Assembly: GCF_008086165.1 (NCBI RefSeq)
Contig: NZ_VSKL01000006.1
Coordinates: 124,001 to 188,000, forward strand
Reading direction: 5' to 3'
Source: Algorimicrobium algoritergicola
Lineage (GTDB): Bacteria > Bacteroidota > Bacteroidia > Flavobacteriales > Flavobacteriaceae
Length of the DNA: 64,000 nt
A model generated the notes under the pieces. That model did not search any database. It saw nothing but the letters and a program-made list of their open reading frames with translations, and was not told the origin of the DNA. Of this stretch, positions 25,792-34,661 are shown piece after piece; positions within the stretch are counted from its first letter, which is position 1, and every line of letters starts with the position of its first letter. The position numbers and the translations under genes are program-made.

Positions 25792-26625
25792 TTATTTCTT
25801 CTTCAAATCCTTTTTAGCTTGTCTGGCTTGATTTCTAACTACTATTTTGGAAATATAAATACTTACTTGGTATAATAACAAAATTGGAATAGCCACAATA
25901 ACTTGACTCGCAATATCTGGAGGTGTGATAATAGCCGAAATAATTAAGACAATTACCAACGCAAACTTGCGGTATTTTTTAAGGATTTGTGGTGTTACCA
26001 GTCCGATTTTAGTTAAAAAGTAAATCACAATTGGCAGTTCAAACACGAGTCCGGAGGCTAGTGATGATGATCGTACTAAAGCAATGTAGGAGCTCAAATC
26101 TATTTCATTTGAAATTTCACTACTCACATTATAGGTTCCTAAAAAATTAATAGATAAAGGTGTTACAATGTAGTAGCCAAATAGGACACCAATAAAAAAC
26201 AAAAGGGAGGTAACAATAATAAAACCACGTGAATGTTTCTGTTCATTTGGGTTTAAGCCAGGACTGATAAACTTCCAGAATTGATATACCACATACGGAA
26301 ACGCTATAATTAATCCCGCATAAATAGAGGTCCAGATGTGTGCAGAAAATTGGCCTGCCATTGTTCTGTTTTGAATACGGAAGGGAAACTCTTCTAGACA
26401 AAAGGTGGTTTCAATTCCTATAAATTGAGATGCTTTACACAGCCATTGATAGGTAGGGAAGGTCATCCTTTTTGGGCCGAAAATAATGGTTTCAAAAATA
26501 AAGTCGGATAATAAGAAAGCGAAAGATCCGGCTATTAAAATAGCAAATGTTGCGCGAATTAAATGCCATCTTAAATCTTCCAGATGGTCCAGAAAGGACA
26601 TCTCATTGATACTCTTTTTTGCCAT
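25792..26625 (-). CDS. tatC: Twin-arginine translocase subunit TatC
   Basis: A 277-residue polytopic inner-membrane protein that recognises twin-arginine signal peptides of folded proteins. The N-terminal MSFLDHLEDLRWHLIRA carries the conserved HLxELR-type motif, and six hydrophobic segments follow. A longer periplasmic loop between helices 1 and 2 (about residues 40-100), with two Cys, is seen, as in other Bacteroidota. The start overlaps the kdsD stop by 1 bp (TAATG), indicating coupled translation. The basic tail ends at a stop inside a 39-bp direct repeat. Confidence 0.92.
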   Translation of the reverse strand: MAKKSINEMSFLDHLEDLRWHLIRATFAILIAGSFAFLLSDFIFETIIFGPKRMTFPTYQWLCKASQFIGIETTFCLEEFPFRIQNRTMAGQFSAHIWTSIYAGLIIAFPYVVYQFWKFISPGLNPNEQKHSRGFIIVTSLLFFIGVLFGYYIVTPLSINFLGTYNVSSEISNEIDLSSYIALVRSSSLASGLVFELPIVIYFLTKIGLVTPQILKKYRKFALVIVLIISAIITPPDIASQVIVAIPILLLYQVSIYISKIVVRNQARQAKKDLKKK

Positions 26626-27590
26626 TATATGATGCCTTCTTTTATTAAGTCATGAATATGAACGATGCCCGCATATTGACCGTTTTTTTCAACTAATAGT
26701 TGGGTAATACCATAAGATTCCATCAATTCTTTCGCGTCAACAGCCATGGCATTTGCATCAATACTTTTTGGGTTTGGACCCATAATATCTTTTGCGGTTA
26801 AATTGCTAAAGTCGTTGGATTTTGTCAGCATGCGTCTTAAATCACCATCCGTAATTATACCCACTATTTTATGGTTATCTACAACGGCTGTAACGCCTAA
26901 CATTTTTTCGGAAATTTCAATAATAACCTCCTTAATATTGGTGTTTGAATTTACTTGTGGTTTTTCATTCACGTCGCTCATATCACTCACCCGTAAATAC
27001 AATTTTTTACCTAGTGCACCACCTGGATGGTATTTGGCAAAATCATTACTGGTAAATCCGCGAAGTTCTAATAAGCAAACCGCAAGGGCATCACCCATTA
27101 CTAATTGTGCCGTAGTACTGGTTGTTGGTGCTAAATTATTAGGACAGGCTTCCTTTTCTACAAAGGTATTGAGTAGGAAATCAGAATTTTTTGCTAAAAA
27201 CGAATCGCGATTACCTGTAATAGCAATCATTTTATTTTTTGCACGCCTTATAAATGGGACGAGCACTTTAATTTCTGGTGTATTTCCGCTTTTTGAAATG
27301 CAGATTACAACATCGTCTTCAAGAATTAAACCTAAATCGCCATGAATGGCATCCGCTGCATGCATAAAAACTGCGGGTGTTCCGGTAGAGTTCAAAGTGG
27401 CTACAATTTTAGTGGCAATTATGGCACTTTTACCAATACCTGTAATAATAACACGGCCTTTGGAATTAAATATACAGGTGACGGCATCCGAAAAATCGGT
27501 ATCTATTAAGGTAGACAGGTTAGCAATGGCTTGACTTTCCATGTTAATAGTCTGTATGGCAGTCTGTAAGATGGTATTTTGAGTTTTCAA
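26625..27590 (-). CDS. kdsD: D-arabinose 5-phosphate isomerase (KdsD/KpsF)
   Basis: A 321-residue enzyme converting ribulose 5-phosphate to arabinose 5-phosphate, the first step of Kdo synthesis for lipid A-core or capsule. A SIS domain (about residues 30-170) contains GIGKSAIIATKI and HGDLG, and two CBS domains follow (about 205-321). The length equals the classic KdsD type. The start is TTG at 27588-27590: the protein begins with the family's usual helix, and no upstream ATG is in frame. It sits next to tatC and near lptB, fitting an envelope-biogenesis group. Confidence 0.88.
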   Translation of the reverse strand: MKTQNTILQTAIQTINMESQAIANLSTLIDTDFSDAVTCIFNSKGRVIITGIGKSAIIATKIVATLNSTGTPAVFMHAADAIHGDLGLILEDDVVICISKSGNTPEIKVLVPFIRRAKNKMIAITGNRDSFLAKNSDFLLNTFVEKEACPNNLAPTTSTTAQLVMGDALAVCLLELRGFTSNDFAKYHPGGALGKKLYLRVSDMSDVNEKPQVNSNTNIKEVIIEISEKMLGVTAVVDNHKIVGIITDGDLRRMLTKSNDFSNLTAKDIMGPNPKSIDANAMAVDAKELMESYGITQLLVEKNGQYAGIVHIHDLIKEGII

Positions 27591-27798
27591 AATTTATTAT
27601 TTTTTTGGGTTGATGCTTTTAAAGATTTTATTATCTTTAAAGTTATTCAAACTAAATAATTAATTTGTTGGTTTTTGAATGTTGCAAAGCTAACAAAAAT
27701 AATTATGAGAGTTCTGTAAATGCACTCGTAATTAATTAATAGCAAAATTCGATACAGTGCGTTTTAAATGAGGGAAAATAATATTTTAAAAACGATAC

Positions 27799-30000
27799 AT
27801 GTCTGTAAATGAAAATGACTTGCACGGCGCATTAAAAACCTATTTTGGATTTAGTGCTTTTAAAGGCTTGCAGGAACCAGTAATAAAAAGTCTTTTATCG
27901 GGAAAAGATACATTCGTAATCATGCCAACGGGTGGTGGAAAATCAATGTGTTACCAGTTGCCAGCGTTGATGCAAGAAGGTACTGCCATTGTGGTATCTC
28001 CTTTAATTGCTTTGATGAAAAATCAAGTAGATGCCATTCGTGGTGTCTCTGATCACCATGGTGTTGCGCACGTTTTAAATTCGTCTTTGAATAAAACCGA
28101 AATAAAACAAGTTAAACACGATATAACAGCGGGCATTACCAAGCTGCTTTATGTAGCACCCGAGTCCCTTACGAAAGAGGAAAATGTTGAGTTTTTGCGA
28201 TCTGTGAAAATCTCGTTTATGGCCGTTGATGAAGCCCATTGTATTAGTGAATGGGGTCATGATTTCCGACCGGAATACCGAAATTTGAAAAGTATTATTG
28301 AACGTATAGGCGATAATATTCCTATTATTGGATTAACAGCTACGGCTACACCAAAGGTTCAAGAAGATATTCTTAAAAATTTAGGCATTCATGATGCTAT
28401 GACTTTTCAAGCATCCTTTAATAGGCCTAATTTATATTATGAAGTCCGCCCGAAAACTAAAAATGTGGATGCGGATATTATTCGCTTTGTTAAGAAATAC
28501 GAAGGAAAGTCGGGTATTGTTTATTGCTTAAGTCGCAAGCGTGTTGAAGAACTCGCCCAAACGTTACAAGTAAATGGTATTAAAGCTGTGCCCTATCATG
28601 CCGGTTTAGATGCTAAAACGCGAGCCAACCATCAAGATATGTTTCTGATGGAAGATGCCGATGTTGTGGTGGCAACCATTGCTTTTGGAATGGGAATTGA
28701 CAAGCCTGATGTTCGCTTTGTAATTCACCATGATATTCCTAAAAGTATAGAAAGTTATTATCAAGAAACTGGTCGTGCTGGTCGTGATGGAGGCGAAGGC
28801 TATTGTTTAGCATTTTACGCCTATAAAGATATTGAAAAGTTAGAAAAATTTATGTCTGGTAAACCTGTTGCTGAACAGGAAATAGGTCATGCCTTACTTC
28901 AGGAAGTTGTGGCTTATGCCGAAACATCTATATCCAGACGAAAATTCATTCTTCATTATTTTGGTGAAGAATTTGATTCAGAAACTGGCGATGGTGCCGA
29001 TATGGATGATAATATGCGTCATCCTAAAAAGCAGCATGAAGCCAAGAGCAATGTTGTTTTACTCCTGGATACGGTTTCCAAAACGAATGAAAAATATAAA
29101 TCTAAAGATTTAGTCCAGGTTATTATAGGTAAAGAGAATGCTTTAATTATTTCTCATAAAACCAACGAACAGCCGTTTTTTGGACTCGGTAGTTCTGAAA
29201 GTGATAAATATTGGATGGCTATAACGCGTCAAGTATTAGTTGCTGGTTTTCTTAAAAAAGATATTGAAACCTATGGTGTTATAAAATTAACGCTCGAAGG
29301 TTTAGCGTATCTGGCAAATCCGAAATCGTTTATGATGACGGAAGACCATTTATTTAATGCCGAAGTGGATGAAGCCATTATTACTGCATCTAAAGGTGGC
29401 GGAGCCGTTGCCGATGTGGCATTAATGAATATGCTTAAAGATTTACGAAAACGCAATGCCAAACGTTTAGGTGTGCCGCCATTTGTTATTTTTCAAGATC
29501 CATCATTAGAGGATATGGCATTAAAATATCCCATTTCTATTGAAGAAATGAGCCATGTACATGGTGTAGGAGACGGAAAAGCTAAAAAGTACGGAACCGA
29601 TTTTGTGGATTTAATTACACGCTATGTTGACGAGAATGAGATTGTTCGTCCGGATGATATGATCGTGAAATCTACAGGTATCAATTCGGCACTCAAGTTA
29701 TACATCATTCAAAATATTGACAGAAAGTTACCGCTAGACGATATTGCTTCGGCTAAAGGGATGTCTATGAGCGATTTTATAAAGGAAATGGAAGCCATTG
29801 TTTTTTCTGGCACTAAATTGAATATCAATTATTGGATTCAAGATATTTTAGATGAAGATCAGCAAGAAGAAATTCATGATTATTTCATGGAAGCTGATAC
29901 GGATAAAATTGATGTCGCTATTGATGAGTTTGATGGGGATTATGACGATGAAGAGTTGCGTTTATACCGGATTAAGTTTATTAGTGAGGTGGCGAATTAG
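27799..30000 (+). CDS. recQ: ATP-dependent DNA helicase RecQ (Bacteroidota long form)
   Basis: A 733-residue superfamily 2 helicase for recombination and fork repair. Motif I is MPTGGGKSM (about residues 46-54), motif II DEAH is followed by the RecQ-specific CISEWGHDFRPEYR, and motif VI contains QETGRAGRDG. A winged-helix/RQC region, an HRDC domain (about 530-610) and a C-terminal helix-turn-helix-like segment follow. The four zinc-binding cysteines normally placed after the RRKFxLxYFGE segment are absent (GDGADMDDN stands in their place). It is divergent from kdsD. A four-unit heptamer array starts at the first base after the stop. Confidence 0.92.
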   Translation: MSVNENDLHGALKTYFGFSAFKGLQEPVIKSLLSGKDTFVIMPTGGGKSMCYQLPALMQEGTAIVVSPLIALMKNQVDAIRGVSDHHGVAHVLNSSLNKTEIKQVKHDITAGITKLLYVAPESLTKEENVEFLRSVKISFMAVDEAHCISEWGHDFRPEYRNLKSIIERIGDNIPIIGLTATATPKVQEDILKNLGIHDAMTFQASFNRPNLYYEVRPKTKNVDADIIRFVKKYEGKSGIVYCLSRKRVEELAQTLQVNGIKAVPYHAGLDAKTRANHQDMFLMEDADVVVATIAFGMGIDKPDVRFVIHHDIPKSIESYYQETGRAGRDGGEGYCLAFYAYKDIEKLEKFMSGKPVAEQEIGHALLQEVVAYAETSISRRKFILHYFGEEFDSETGDGADMDDNMRHPKKQHEAKSNVVLLLDTVSKTNEKYKSKDLVQVIIGKENALIISHKTNEQPFFGLGSSESDKYWMAITRQVLVAGFLKKDIETYGVIKLTLEGLAYLANPKSFMMTEDHLFNAEVDEAIITASKGGGAVADVALMNMLKDLRKRNAKRLGVPPFVIFQDPSLEDMALKYPISIEEMSHVHGVGDGKAKKYGTDFVDLITRYVDENEIVRPDDMIVKSTGINSALKLYIIQNIDRKLPLDDIASAKGMSMSDFIKEMEAIVFSGTKLNINYWIQDILDEDQQEEIHDYFMEADTDKIDVAIDEFDGDYDDEELRLYRIKFISEVAN

Positions 30001-30028
30001 TGATCAGTGATCAGTATTCAGTGTTTAG
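30001..30028. repeat. Short heptamer array TGATCAG after recQ
   Basis: Four 7-bp units, TGATCAG, TGATCAG, TATTCAG and TGTTTAG, begin at the base after the recQ stop codon. It may be an early or decayed state of the longer arrays elsewhere. Confidence 0.7.
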
Positions 30029-30115
30029 CTTGCGGTTTTCAGTTTTTAAATACGTTTTCAAAAAGATGCTTTTTAAAATTATTAAATCGGAATTCGGTAA
30101 TTTCAAATCATTCCT

Positions 30116-30123
30116 TATCTTTG
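30116..30123 (+). promoter_or_regulatory. TATCTTTG -7 element before the isomerase fusion gene
   Basis: Matches the Bacteroidota TAnnTTTG -7 consensus, 20 bp before the ATG at 30143. No convincing TTG -33 box is visible at the right distance, so strength is uncertain. Confidence 0.5.
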
Positions 30124-30142
30124 CAGCTCATTAAAAAACAAT

Positions 30143-31078
30143 ATGATGCAAGACGGATTATACGCAAAATTTCATACTAATAAAGGTGACATATTAGTCG
30201 CTTTAGAATATAAAAAAACACCAGGAACGGTGGGTAACTTTGTTGCTTTAGCTGAAGGGAATTTAGAGAATTCTGCTAAAAAGCAAGGCACGCCTTATTA
30301 TGATGGTTTAAAATTTCACCGTGTTATTCCAGATTTTATGGTTCAAGGTGGTTGTCCACAAGGAACCGGAACTGGAAATCCAGGTTACAAATTTGACGAT
30401 GAATTTCATCCGGATTTAAAGCATGATGCGCCAGGAATTTTATCGATGGCTAATGCAGGTCCTGGAACAAATGGGAGTCAATTTTTTATTACACATGTTG
30501 AAACACCTTGGTTAGACGGTAATCATACTGTTTTTGGAAAAGTACTGGAAGGTCAAGATGTCGTTGATGCTATTGCGCAAAGTGATTCGCTTGATACATT
30601 AGAAATTATACGTGTTGGAGCCGATGCTGAAAAATTTAATGCGGTTGAAGCATTCAGAACGTTTGAAGGTTCTCGCGAAAAGCGCTTAGTTGAAGAAAAA
30701 GAAGCGGGTGAAGCAGAATTAGATAAATTAGCCGCTGGTTTTGATAAAACAGAAAGTGGTTTGCGTTACCAGATCCTTCAAAAAGGAACCGGTGCTCAAG
30801 CACAAAAAGGTCAAACGGTTTCAGTACATTATAAAGGTCAATTAGCTGATGGAACGGTTTTCGATTCATCATACAAGCGTAAAGATCCGCTGGAATTTCA
30901 AGTAGGCGTTGGTCAAGTTATTGCTGGTTGGGATGAAGGTATTTGCTTATTGCAAGTAGGTGATAAGGCCCGATTGGTTATTCCAAGTCATTTAGGTTAT
31001 GGTGCACGTGGTGCTGGTGGTGTTATTCCAGGCGATGCCACCTTAATTTTTGATGTAGAACTGGTTAACGTTAAATAA
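30143..31078 (+). CDS. Cyclophilin-FKBP fusion peptidyl-prolyl isomerase
   Basis: A 311-residue protein joining two unrelated prolyl-isomerase folds. Residues about 5-158 are a cyclophilin ([13 protein letters not shown] with the catalytic Arg, NGSQFFIT, and the C-terminal [10 protein letters not shown]). Residues about 222-311 are an FKBP domain ([36 protein letters not shown]). A helical, charged linker with [18 protein letters not shown] connects them. No signal peptide is present, so it is probably cytoplasmic. Dual-family immunophilins of this order are known in a few protists and bacteria. Two adjacent ATG codons are possible starts. Confidence 0.9.
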   Translation: MMQDGLYAKFHTNKGDILVALEYKKTPGTVGNFVALAEGNLENSAKKQGTPYYDGLKFHRVIPDFMVQGGCPQGTGTGNPGYKFDDEFHPDLKHDAPGILSMANAGPGTNGSQFFITHVETPWLDGNHTVFGKVLEGQDVVDAIAQSDSLDTLEIIRVGADAEKFNAVEAFRTFEGSREKRLVEEKEAGEAELDKLAAGFDKTESGLRYQILQKGTGAQAQKGQTVSVHYKGQLADGTVFDSSYKRKDPLEFQVGVGQVIAGWDEGICLLQVGDKARLVIPSHLGYGARGAGGVIPGDATLIFDVELVNVK

Positions 31079-31120
31079 TTTTTAGAAGAAAACGTATTTA
31101 AACTGTAACAAATAGTAAAA

Positions 31121-31152
31121 AAAACGTCTCATTTTTAATGGGACTTTTTTTT
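31121..31152 (+). terminator. Rho-independent terminator after the isomerase fusion
   Basis: GTCTCATT (31126-31133) pairs with AATGGGAC (31137-31144), including one G-T pair, across a TTT loop. It is preceded by A residues and followed by eight T. Confidence 0.8.
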
Positions 31153-31191
31153 GCTTAATTTTCAGAAATCATCACAAAAAAATATAATTTT

Positions 31192-31896
31192 ATGAAGTTA
31201 GCGTATACATATCTATCAGTTTTCATTGTTGTTTTTGTTACAAGCTGTTCAAACAGTGTCCATTATACCAATGCTATAAAAGCAGAGACTTCGGGTCGTT
31301 ATTTATACAATCCAGATGCTGTTATTGACGTTTTTTATAAAGATGATCATTTGTTTTTAAATTGGCGAGGTGCAGAAATTAAACCGGTAGCTCTAGATGA
31401 ACACTCCTTTTTTGTTCCTGATATGTATCAGAAATTACGTTTTTTGAAACACCCAAATACCAAAACATCCTATTTAGCTATTATTCCTGAAAACGCAGGC
31501 GATTCTATTACGTATGCCTATGAAAAAGTGTCCGACACTTTTAATACGCCGTCTATGCATTTAGAAAATAAAAATTATGAGGCCGCGCTTCAAGGTTTTC
31601 TAGCCATTAGAAAACAAGACTCCACTTCGGTATTTATAAACGAGCGTGAATTTAATAGTATGGGATATGAATTTTTAAGAGACAAGAAGTATGGTGATGC
31701 TATATCTATTTTTAAACTCAATACGGCGTTACACCCTGATAGTGATAATGCTTATGATAGTTTGGCAGATGGCTATTTAACGCAAGGTGATAGCCTTTTG
31801 GCTTTTACGCATTATAAAAAAGCCCTTGAATTAAACCCTAGTAATAAACGTGCCAAGAAATTTGTTTCAGCTTATGAAACGAAAGTAACTCATTAA
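31192..31896 (+). CDS. TPR-containing putative lipoprotein
   Basis: A 234-residue protein with a lipobox-like signal (FVTSCSNS, Cys about residue 19). A middle beta-rich segment follows. At least two tetratricopeptide repeats lie in the C-terminal third, with GYEFLRDKKYGDAISIFKLN and AYDSLADGYLTQGD followed by ALELNPSNKRAKK. It is probably an envelope lipoprotein mediating protein contacts; function is unknown. The C-terminal TPR arrangement resembles tails of serine-hydrolase fusions in Bacteroidota, but no catalytic domain is present here. It is convergent with the thioredoxin-like gene, 16 bp away. Confidence 0.65.
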   Translation: MKLAYTYLSVFIVVFVTSCSNSVHYTNAIKAETSGRYLYNPDAVIDVFYKDDHLFLNWRGAEIKPVALDEHSFFVPDMYQKLRFLKHPNTKTSYLAIIPENAGDSITYAYEKVSDTFNTPSMHLENKNYEAALQGFLAIRKQDSTSVFINEREFNSMGYEFLRDKKYGDAISIFKLNTALHPDSDNAYDSLADGYLTQGDSLLAFTHYKKALELNPSNKRAKKFVSAYETKVTH

Positions 31897-31912
31897 GAAT
31901 TTAAAATACGGA

Positions 31913-32470
31913 TTACTTTTTCCATTTGATATTGCAACCCATACTCGGTTTTTGGGACCTATCATTTTCTTTATTCTCAATAATACAGTCTAAAGCATGG
32001 CGTAAATCAGAACCTGTTACTGGTAAATTGTTTCCAGGACGGGAATCGTCCAACTGACCACGATAGGTTAATTCTAAATCTTTATCAAACACATACAAGT
32101 CTGGTGTGCAGGCAGCCTGATAGGCTTTGGCTATCTCTTGTGTTTGATCGTATAAATACGGAAAAATATATTCTTCATTAATCGCGTGTTCCTTCATTTT
32201 CTCTGGTGCATCCTGCGGATAGTTTTCCGCATCATTACTAGAAATAGCAATAAAATTGACACCTTTACTTTTATATGTCTTTGCTAATTTTACGAGTTCA
32301 GAATTCACATGAATAACATATGGACAGTGATTGCAAATAAACATGATTACGGTTGCGTGAACACCTTTAGCACTTTCTAGCGTTACCATGTCATTAGAAA
32401 CCGTGTCTTTTAAATTGAAATTTTTAGCTTTTGTGCCTAAAGGAAGCATGTTTGAAGGTGTTTGCGCCAT
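31913..32470 (-). CDS. Thioredoxin-like/peroxiredoxin-like protein
   Basis: A 185-residue thioredoxin-fold protein of the AhpC/TSA-related PRX-like group. The redox motif is CNHCPYV (Cys46 and Cys49), followed by FIAISSNDAENYPQD and the cis-Pro region ACTPDLYVFD. No signal peptide is seen, so it is probably cytoplasmic. It may reduce disulfides or peroxides; the substrate is unknown. The C-terminal MGCNIKWKK is typical for the group. Confidence 0.82.
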   Translation of the reverse strand: MAQTPSNMLPLGTKAKNFNLKDTVSNDMVTLESAKGVHATVIMFICNHCPYVIHVNSELVKLAKTYKSKGVNFIAISSNDAENYPQDAPEKMKEHAINEEYIFPYLYDQTQEIAKAYQAACTPDLYVFDKDLELTYRGQLDDSRPGNNLPVTGSDLRHALDCIIENKENDRSQKPSMGCNIKWKK

Positions 32471-32668
32471 ATTACATTCTTTTTTTTTGTTGGAATAAAG
32501 TTAAGTAATATTTGACTTACGCCCAATTTGTTAACTTTTATTTTAGATTACCATTAATAAAGCTTTTGAAAATGCGATACCTAATTTATTGGAATTTGAT
32601 TTGCTATTTTAAAATTTTACTATCATATTACAACTCTAATTAGCCAACTAACTAACGCCTTTCTTTTC

Positions 32669-33583
32669 ATGCAGGAACTTGACCGAGTTCAAATTCATTT
32701 TGATTCCAATAATTTGTGGATTCTAAACATTGCGCTTGCTGTTGTTATGTTTGGCGTGGCACTAGGAATTTCAGTGGCGGATTTTAAAGCCTTGATTAAA
32801 ACGCCTAAAGTAGTTTTAATTGGATTGTTCAGTCAATTTGTTTTATTGCCCTTGTTGACCTATGGTTTTATAGTTTTGGTGAATCCGCAACCGAGCATAG
32901 CTTTGGGCATGATGATGGTGGCTGCTTGTCCTGGTGGAAATATATCTAATTTCATGACACATTTGGCAGGCGGAAATACAGCGCTTTCAGTGAGTTTAAC
33001 CGCTTTTTCAACTTTTATTGCTATTATTATGACACCATTTAATTTTGAATTTTATGGCAATTTATATCAGCCAACAGCAGCTTTGTTACAGGATGTCTCG
33101 TTACATCCATTTGATATGGTTCAAATTGTTTTACTTATTTTAGGGATTCCTTTAATTTGTGGGATGTTCGTTCGTAATAAATTCCCAAAAACAGCCATCC
33201 GTTTAGCACATTGGCTAAAGCCATTTTCAATAATCGTATTTGTGGGTATTGTTATTATTGCGCTTATGAACAATTTGGATGTTTTTTCAGAATATATACA
33301 CCATGTTTTAGTGCTTGGTATTAGTCATAATATACTCGCTTTTTTATTAGGGTTTTTAATAGCACGCGCTTTTAAACTATCCTATGAAAATCAGAAAACG
33401 TTGACTATAGAAACGGGGATTCAAAATTCAGGGATTGGACTATTACTGATATTTACATTTTTTAATGGCCTAGGCGGTATGGCTATTATGGCTGCTTTTT
33501 GGGGGATTTGGCATATTGTTTCCGGATTATTACTGTCCTATTTTTGGTCGTCTAAATTAGTAATTAAAGCTCAAACTGTTTGA
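32669..33583 (+). CDS. Bile acid:sodium symporter (BASS) family transporter
   Basis: A 304-residue membrane protein with about nine hydrophobic helices. The family features AACPGGNISNFMTHLAGGNTALSV (residues about 87-110) and ETGIQNSGIGLLL (about 249-261) correspond to the two unwound substrate/sodium-binding motifs. Bacterial members carry organic acids rather than bile salts; the substrate here cannot be read. The stop overlaps the TTG start of the next gene, suggesting coupling. Confidence 0.85.
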   Translation: MQELDRVQIHFDSNNLWILNIALAVVMFGVALGISVADFKALIKTPKVVLIGLFSQFVLLPLLTYGFIVLVNPQPSIALGMMMVAACPGGNISNFMTHLAGGNTALSVSLTAFSTFIAIIMTPFNFEFYGNLYQPTAALLQDVSLHPFDMVQIVLLILGIPLICGMFVRNKFPKTAIRLAHWLKPFSIIVFVGIVIIALMNNLDVFSEYIHHVLVLGISHNILAFLLGFLIARAFKLSYENQKTLTIETGIQNSGIGLLLIFTFFNGLGGMAIMAAFWGIWHIVSGLLLSYFWSSKLVIKAQTV

Positions 33584-34611
33584 AAAAAATCTGGTTACAT
33601 AGTGTCCGTTTTTATATTGGAATAGGGTTGTTTTTTTATTACAGACGTATTCATGTAAAACGCCGAGAGCGTGTGCCTTTAAAGAAATCCGTTCTTTTTG
33701 TTTCCAACCATAATAATGCCCTTATTGACGCCTTACTTATAGCCACGCAATCTGGCAGGTTTTCCTATTTTTTAACGCGTGCTAGTGTTTTTAAAAAACC
33801 GCTGGTTAATGCCCTTTTGCGCAGCTTGAATATGATTCCTGTTTATAGAGTTCGCGATGGATGGAATACCGTTACCAATAATACGGCCGTTTTTGAGAAT
33901 TGCAGTAAGTGCTTATCACATGGTGAAGCGGTTGCATTATTTCCAGAAGGGAATCATCATATAAATCGAACGGTCAGACCATTGAGTAAGGGTTTTACAC
34001 GGATAGTTTTTGAAACATTAAGTACATTTCCATCAACCGATTTAAAACTGATTCCCATTGGTTTAAATTATGAACAAGCCGATGCGTTTGCTGATAGTGT
34101 ATCGCTTTATTTTGGTTCTGAAATTTCGGCTAAAGATTATTTAGAAACAGATCAGACTTCGGAAGCACGTCGATTAAAAAATGATGTTTGGCAGGCCATT
34201 ACCCAATTAACAACGCATATTCCAGCTGATACTTACGAAGAATCTTTAAATAAATTGCAAGCTGTTGATGCCGACTTTCTAAATCCCGAAGCCGTTAATG
34301 CGTGTTTGAATTCTGATTTTCAAACGTGTTCTTCAAAAAAACCGAAGCAGCCCAAAATGCTCAAGGCATTTTTTAAATTTTTTATGATTGTGTTGTTGAT
34401 TGGTCCTTATGTTATTTGGAAATTTCTTGCAGAACCTAAAATTAAAGAAGTTGAGTTTGTAGCCACCTTTCGGTTTGGTTTGGTCATTAGTTTAGTGCCT
34501 TTATGGCTCCTCATGGTGACGCTTATTCTGGCGTTGAGTATGGGCTTTCAGTTCGCATTGATTTATTTTACACTGTCCTTATTGATATCGCTTTTAGCGG
34601 TTAAATTATAA
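33580..34611 (+). CDS. PlsC-type lysophospholipid/glycerol-3-phosphate acyltransferase
   Basis: A 343-residue protein. Motif I is SNHNNALIDALL (His44 and Asp50), with five residues between His and Asp as in the Gpt2/Sct1-like branch rather than the usual four. Motif III is FPEGNHH, followed by RPLSKGFTRI. Two or three C-terminal hydrophobic helices (from about residue 265) anchor it. It likely acylates a glycerolipid. The start is TTG at 33580, overlapping the previous TGA stop by 4 bp. A terminator follows 8 bp after the stop. Confidence 0.8.
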   Translation: MKKIWLHSVRFYIGIGLFFYYRRIHVKRRERVPLKKSVLFVSNHNNALIDALLIATQSGRFSYFLTRASVFKKPLVNALLRSLNMIPVYRVRDGWNTVTNNTAVFENCSKCLSHGEAVALFPEGNHHINRTVRPLSKGFTRIVFETLSTFPSTDLKLIPIGLNYEQADAFADSVSLYFGSEISAKDYLETDQTSEARRLKNDVWQAITQLTTHIPADTYEESLNKLQAVDADFLNPEAVNACLNSDFQTCSSKKPKQPKMLKAFFKFFMIVLLIGPYVIWKFLAEPKIKEVEFVATFRFGLVISLVPLWLLMVTLILALSMGFQFALIYFTLSLLISLLAVKL

Positions 34612-34640
34612 GCATAAAAAAACCACTAAAAAGTGGTTTC
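34612..34640. terminator. Bidirectional terminator between convergent genes
   Basis: AAACCACT (34620-34627) pairs with AGTGGTTT (34632-34639) across an AAAA loop; A and T runs on the two sides allow use in both directions, though the T run on the plus side is short. Confidence 0.7.
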
Positions 34641-34661
34641 ATTATATGTGTTGGATGCTAA

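Noticed and set aside
26746..27534. Long plus-strand open frames opposite kdsD
   Set aside because: Antisense shadows of a well-conserved SIS/CBS gene; the minus-strand protein has all family motifs.
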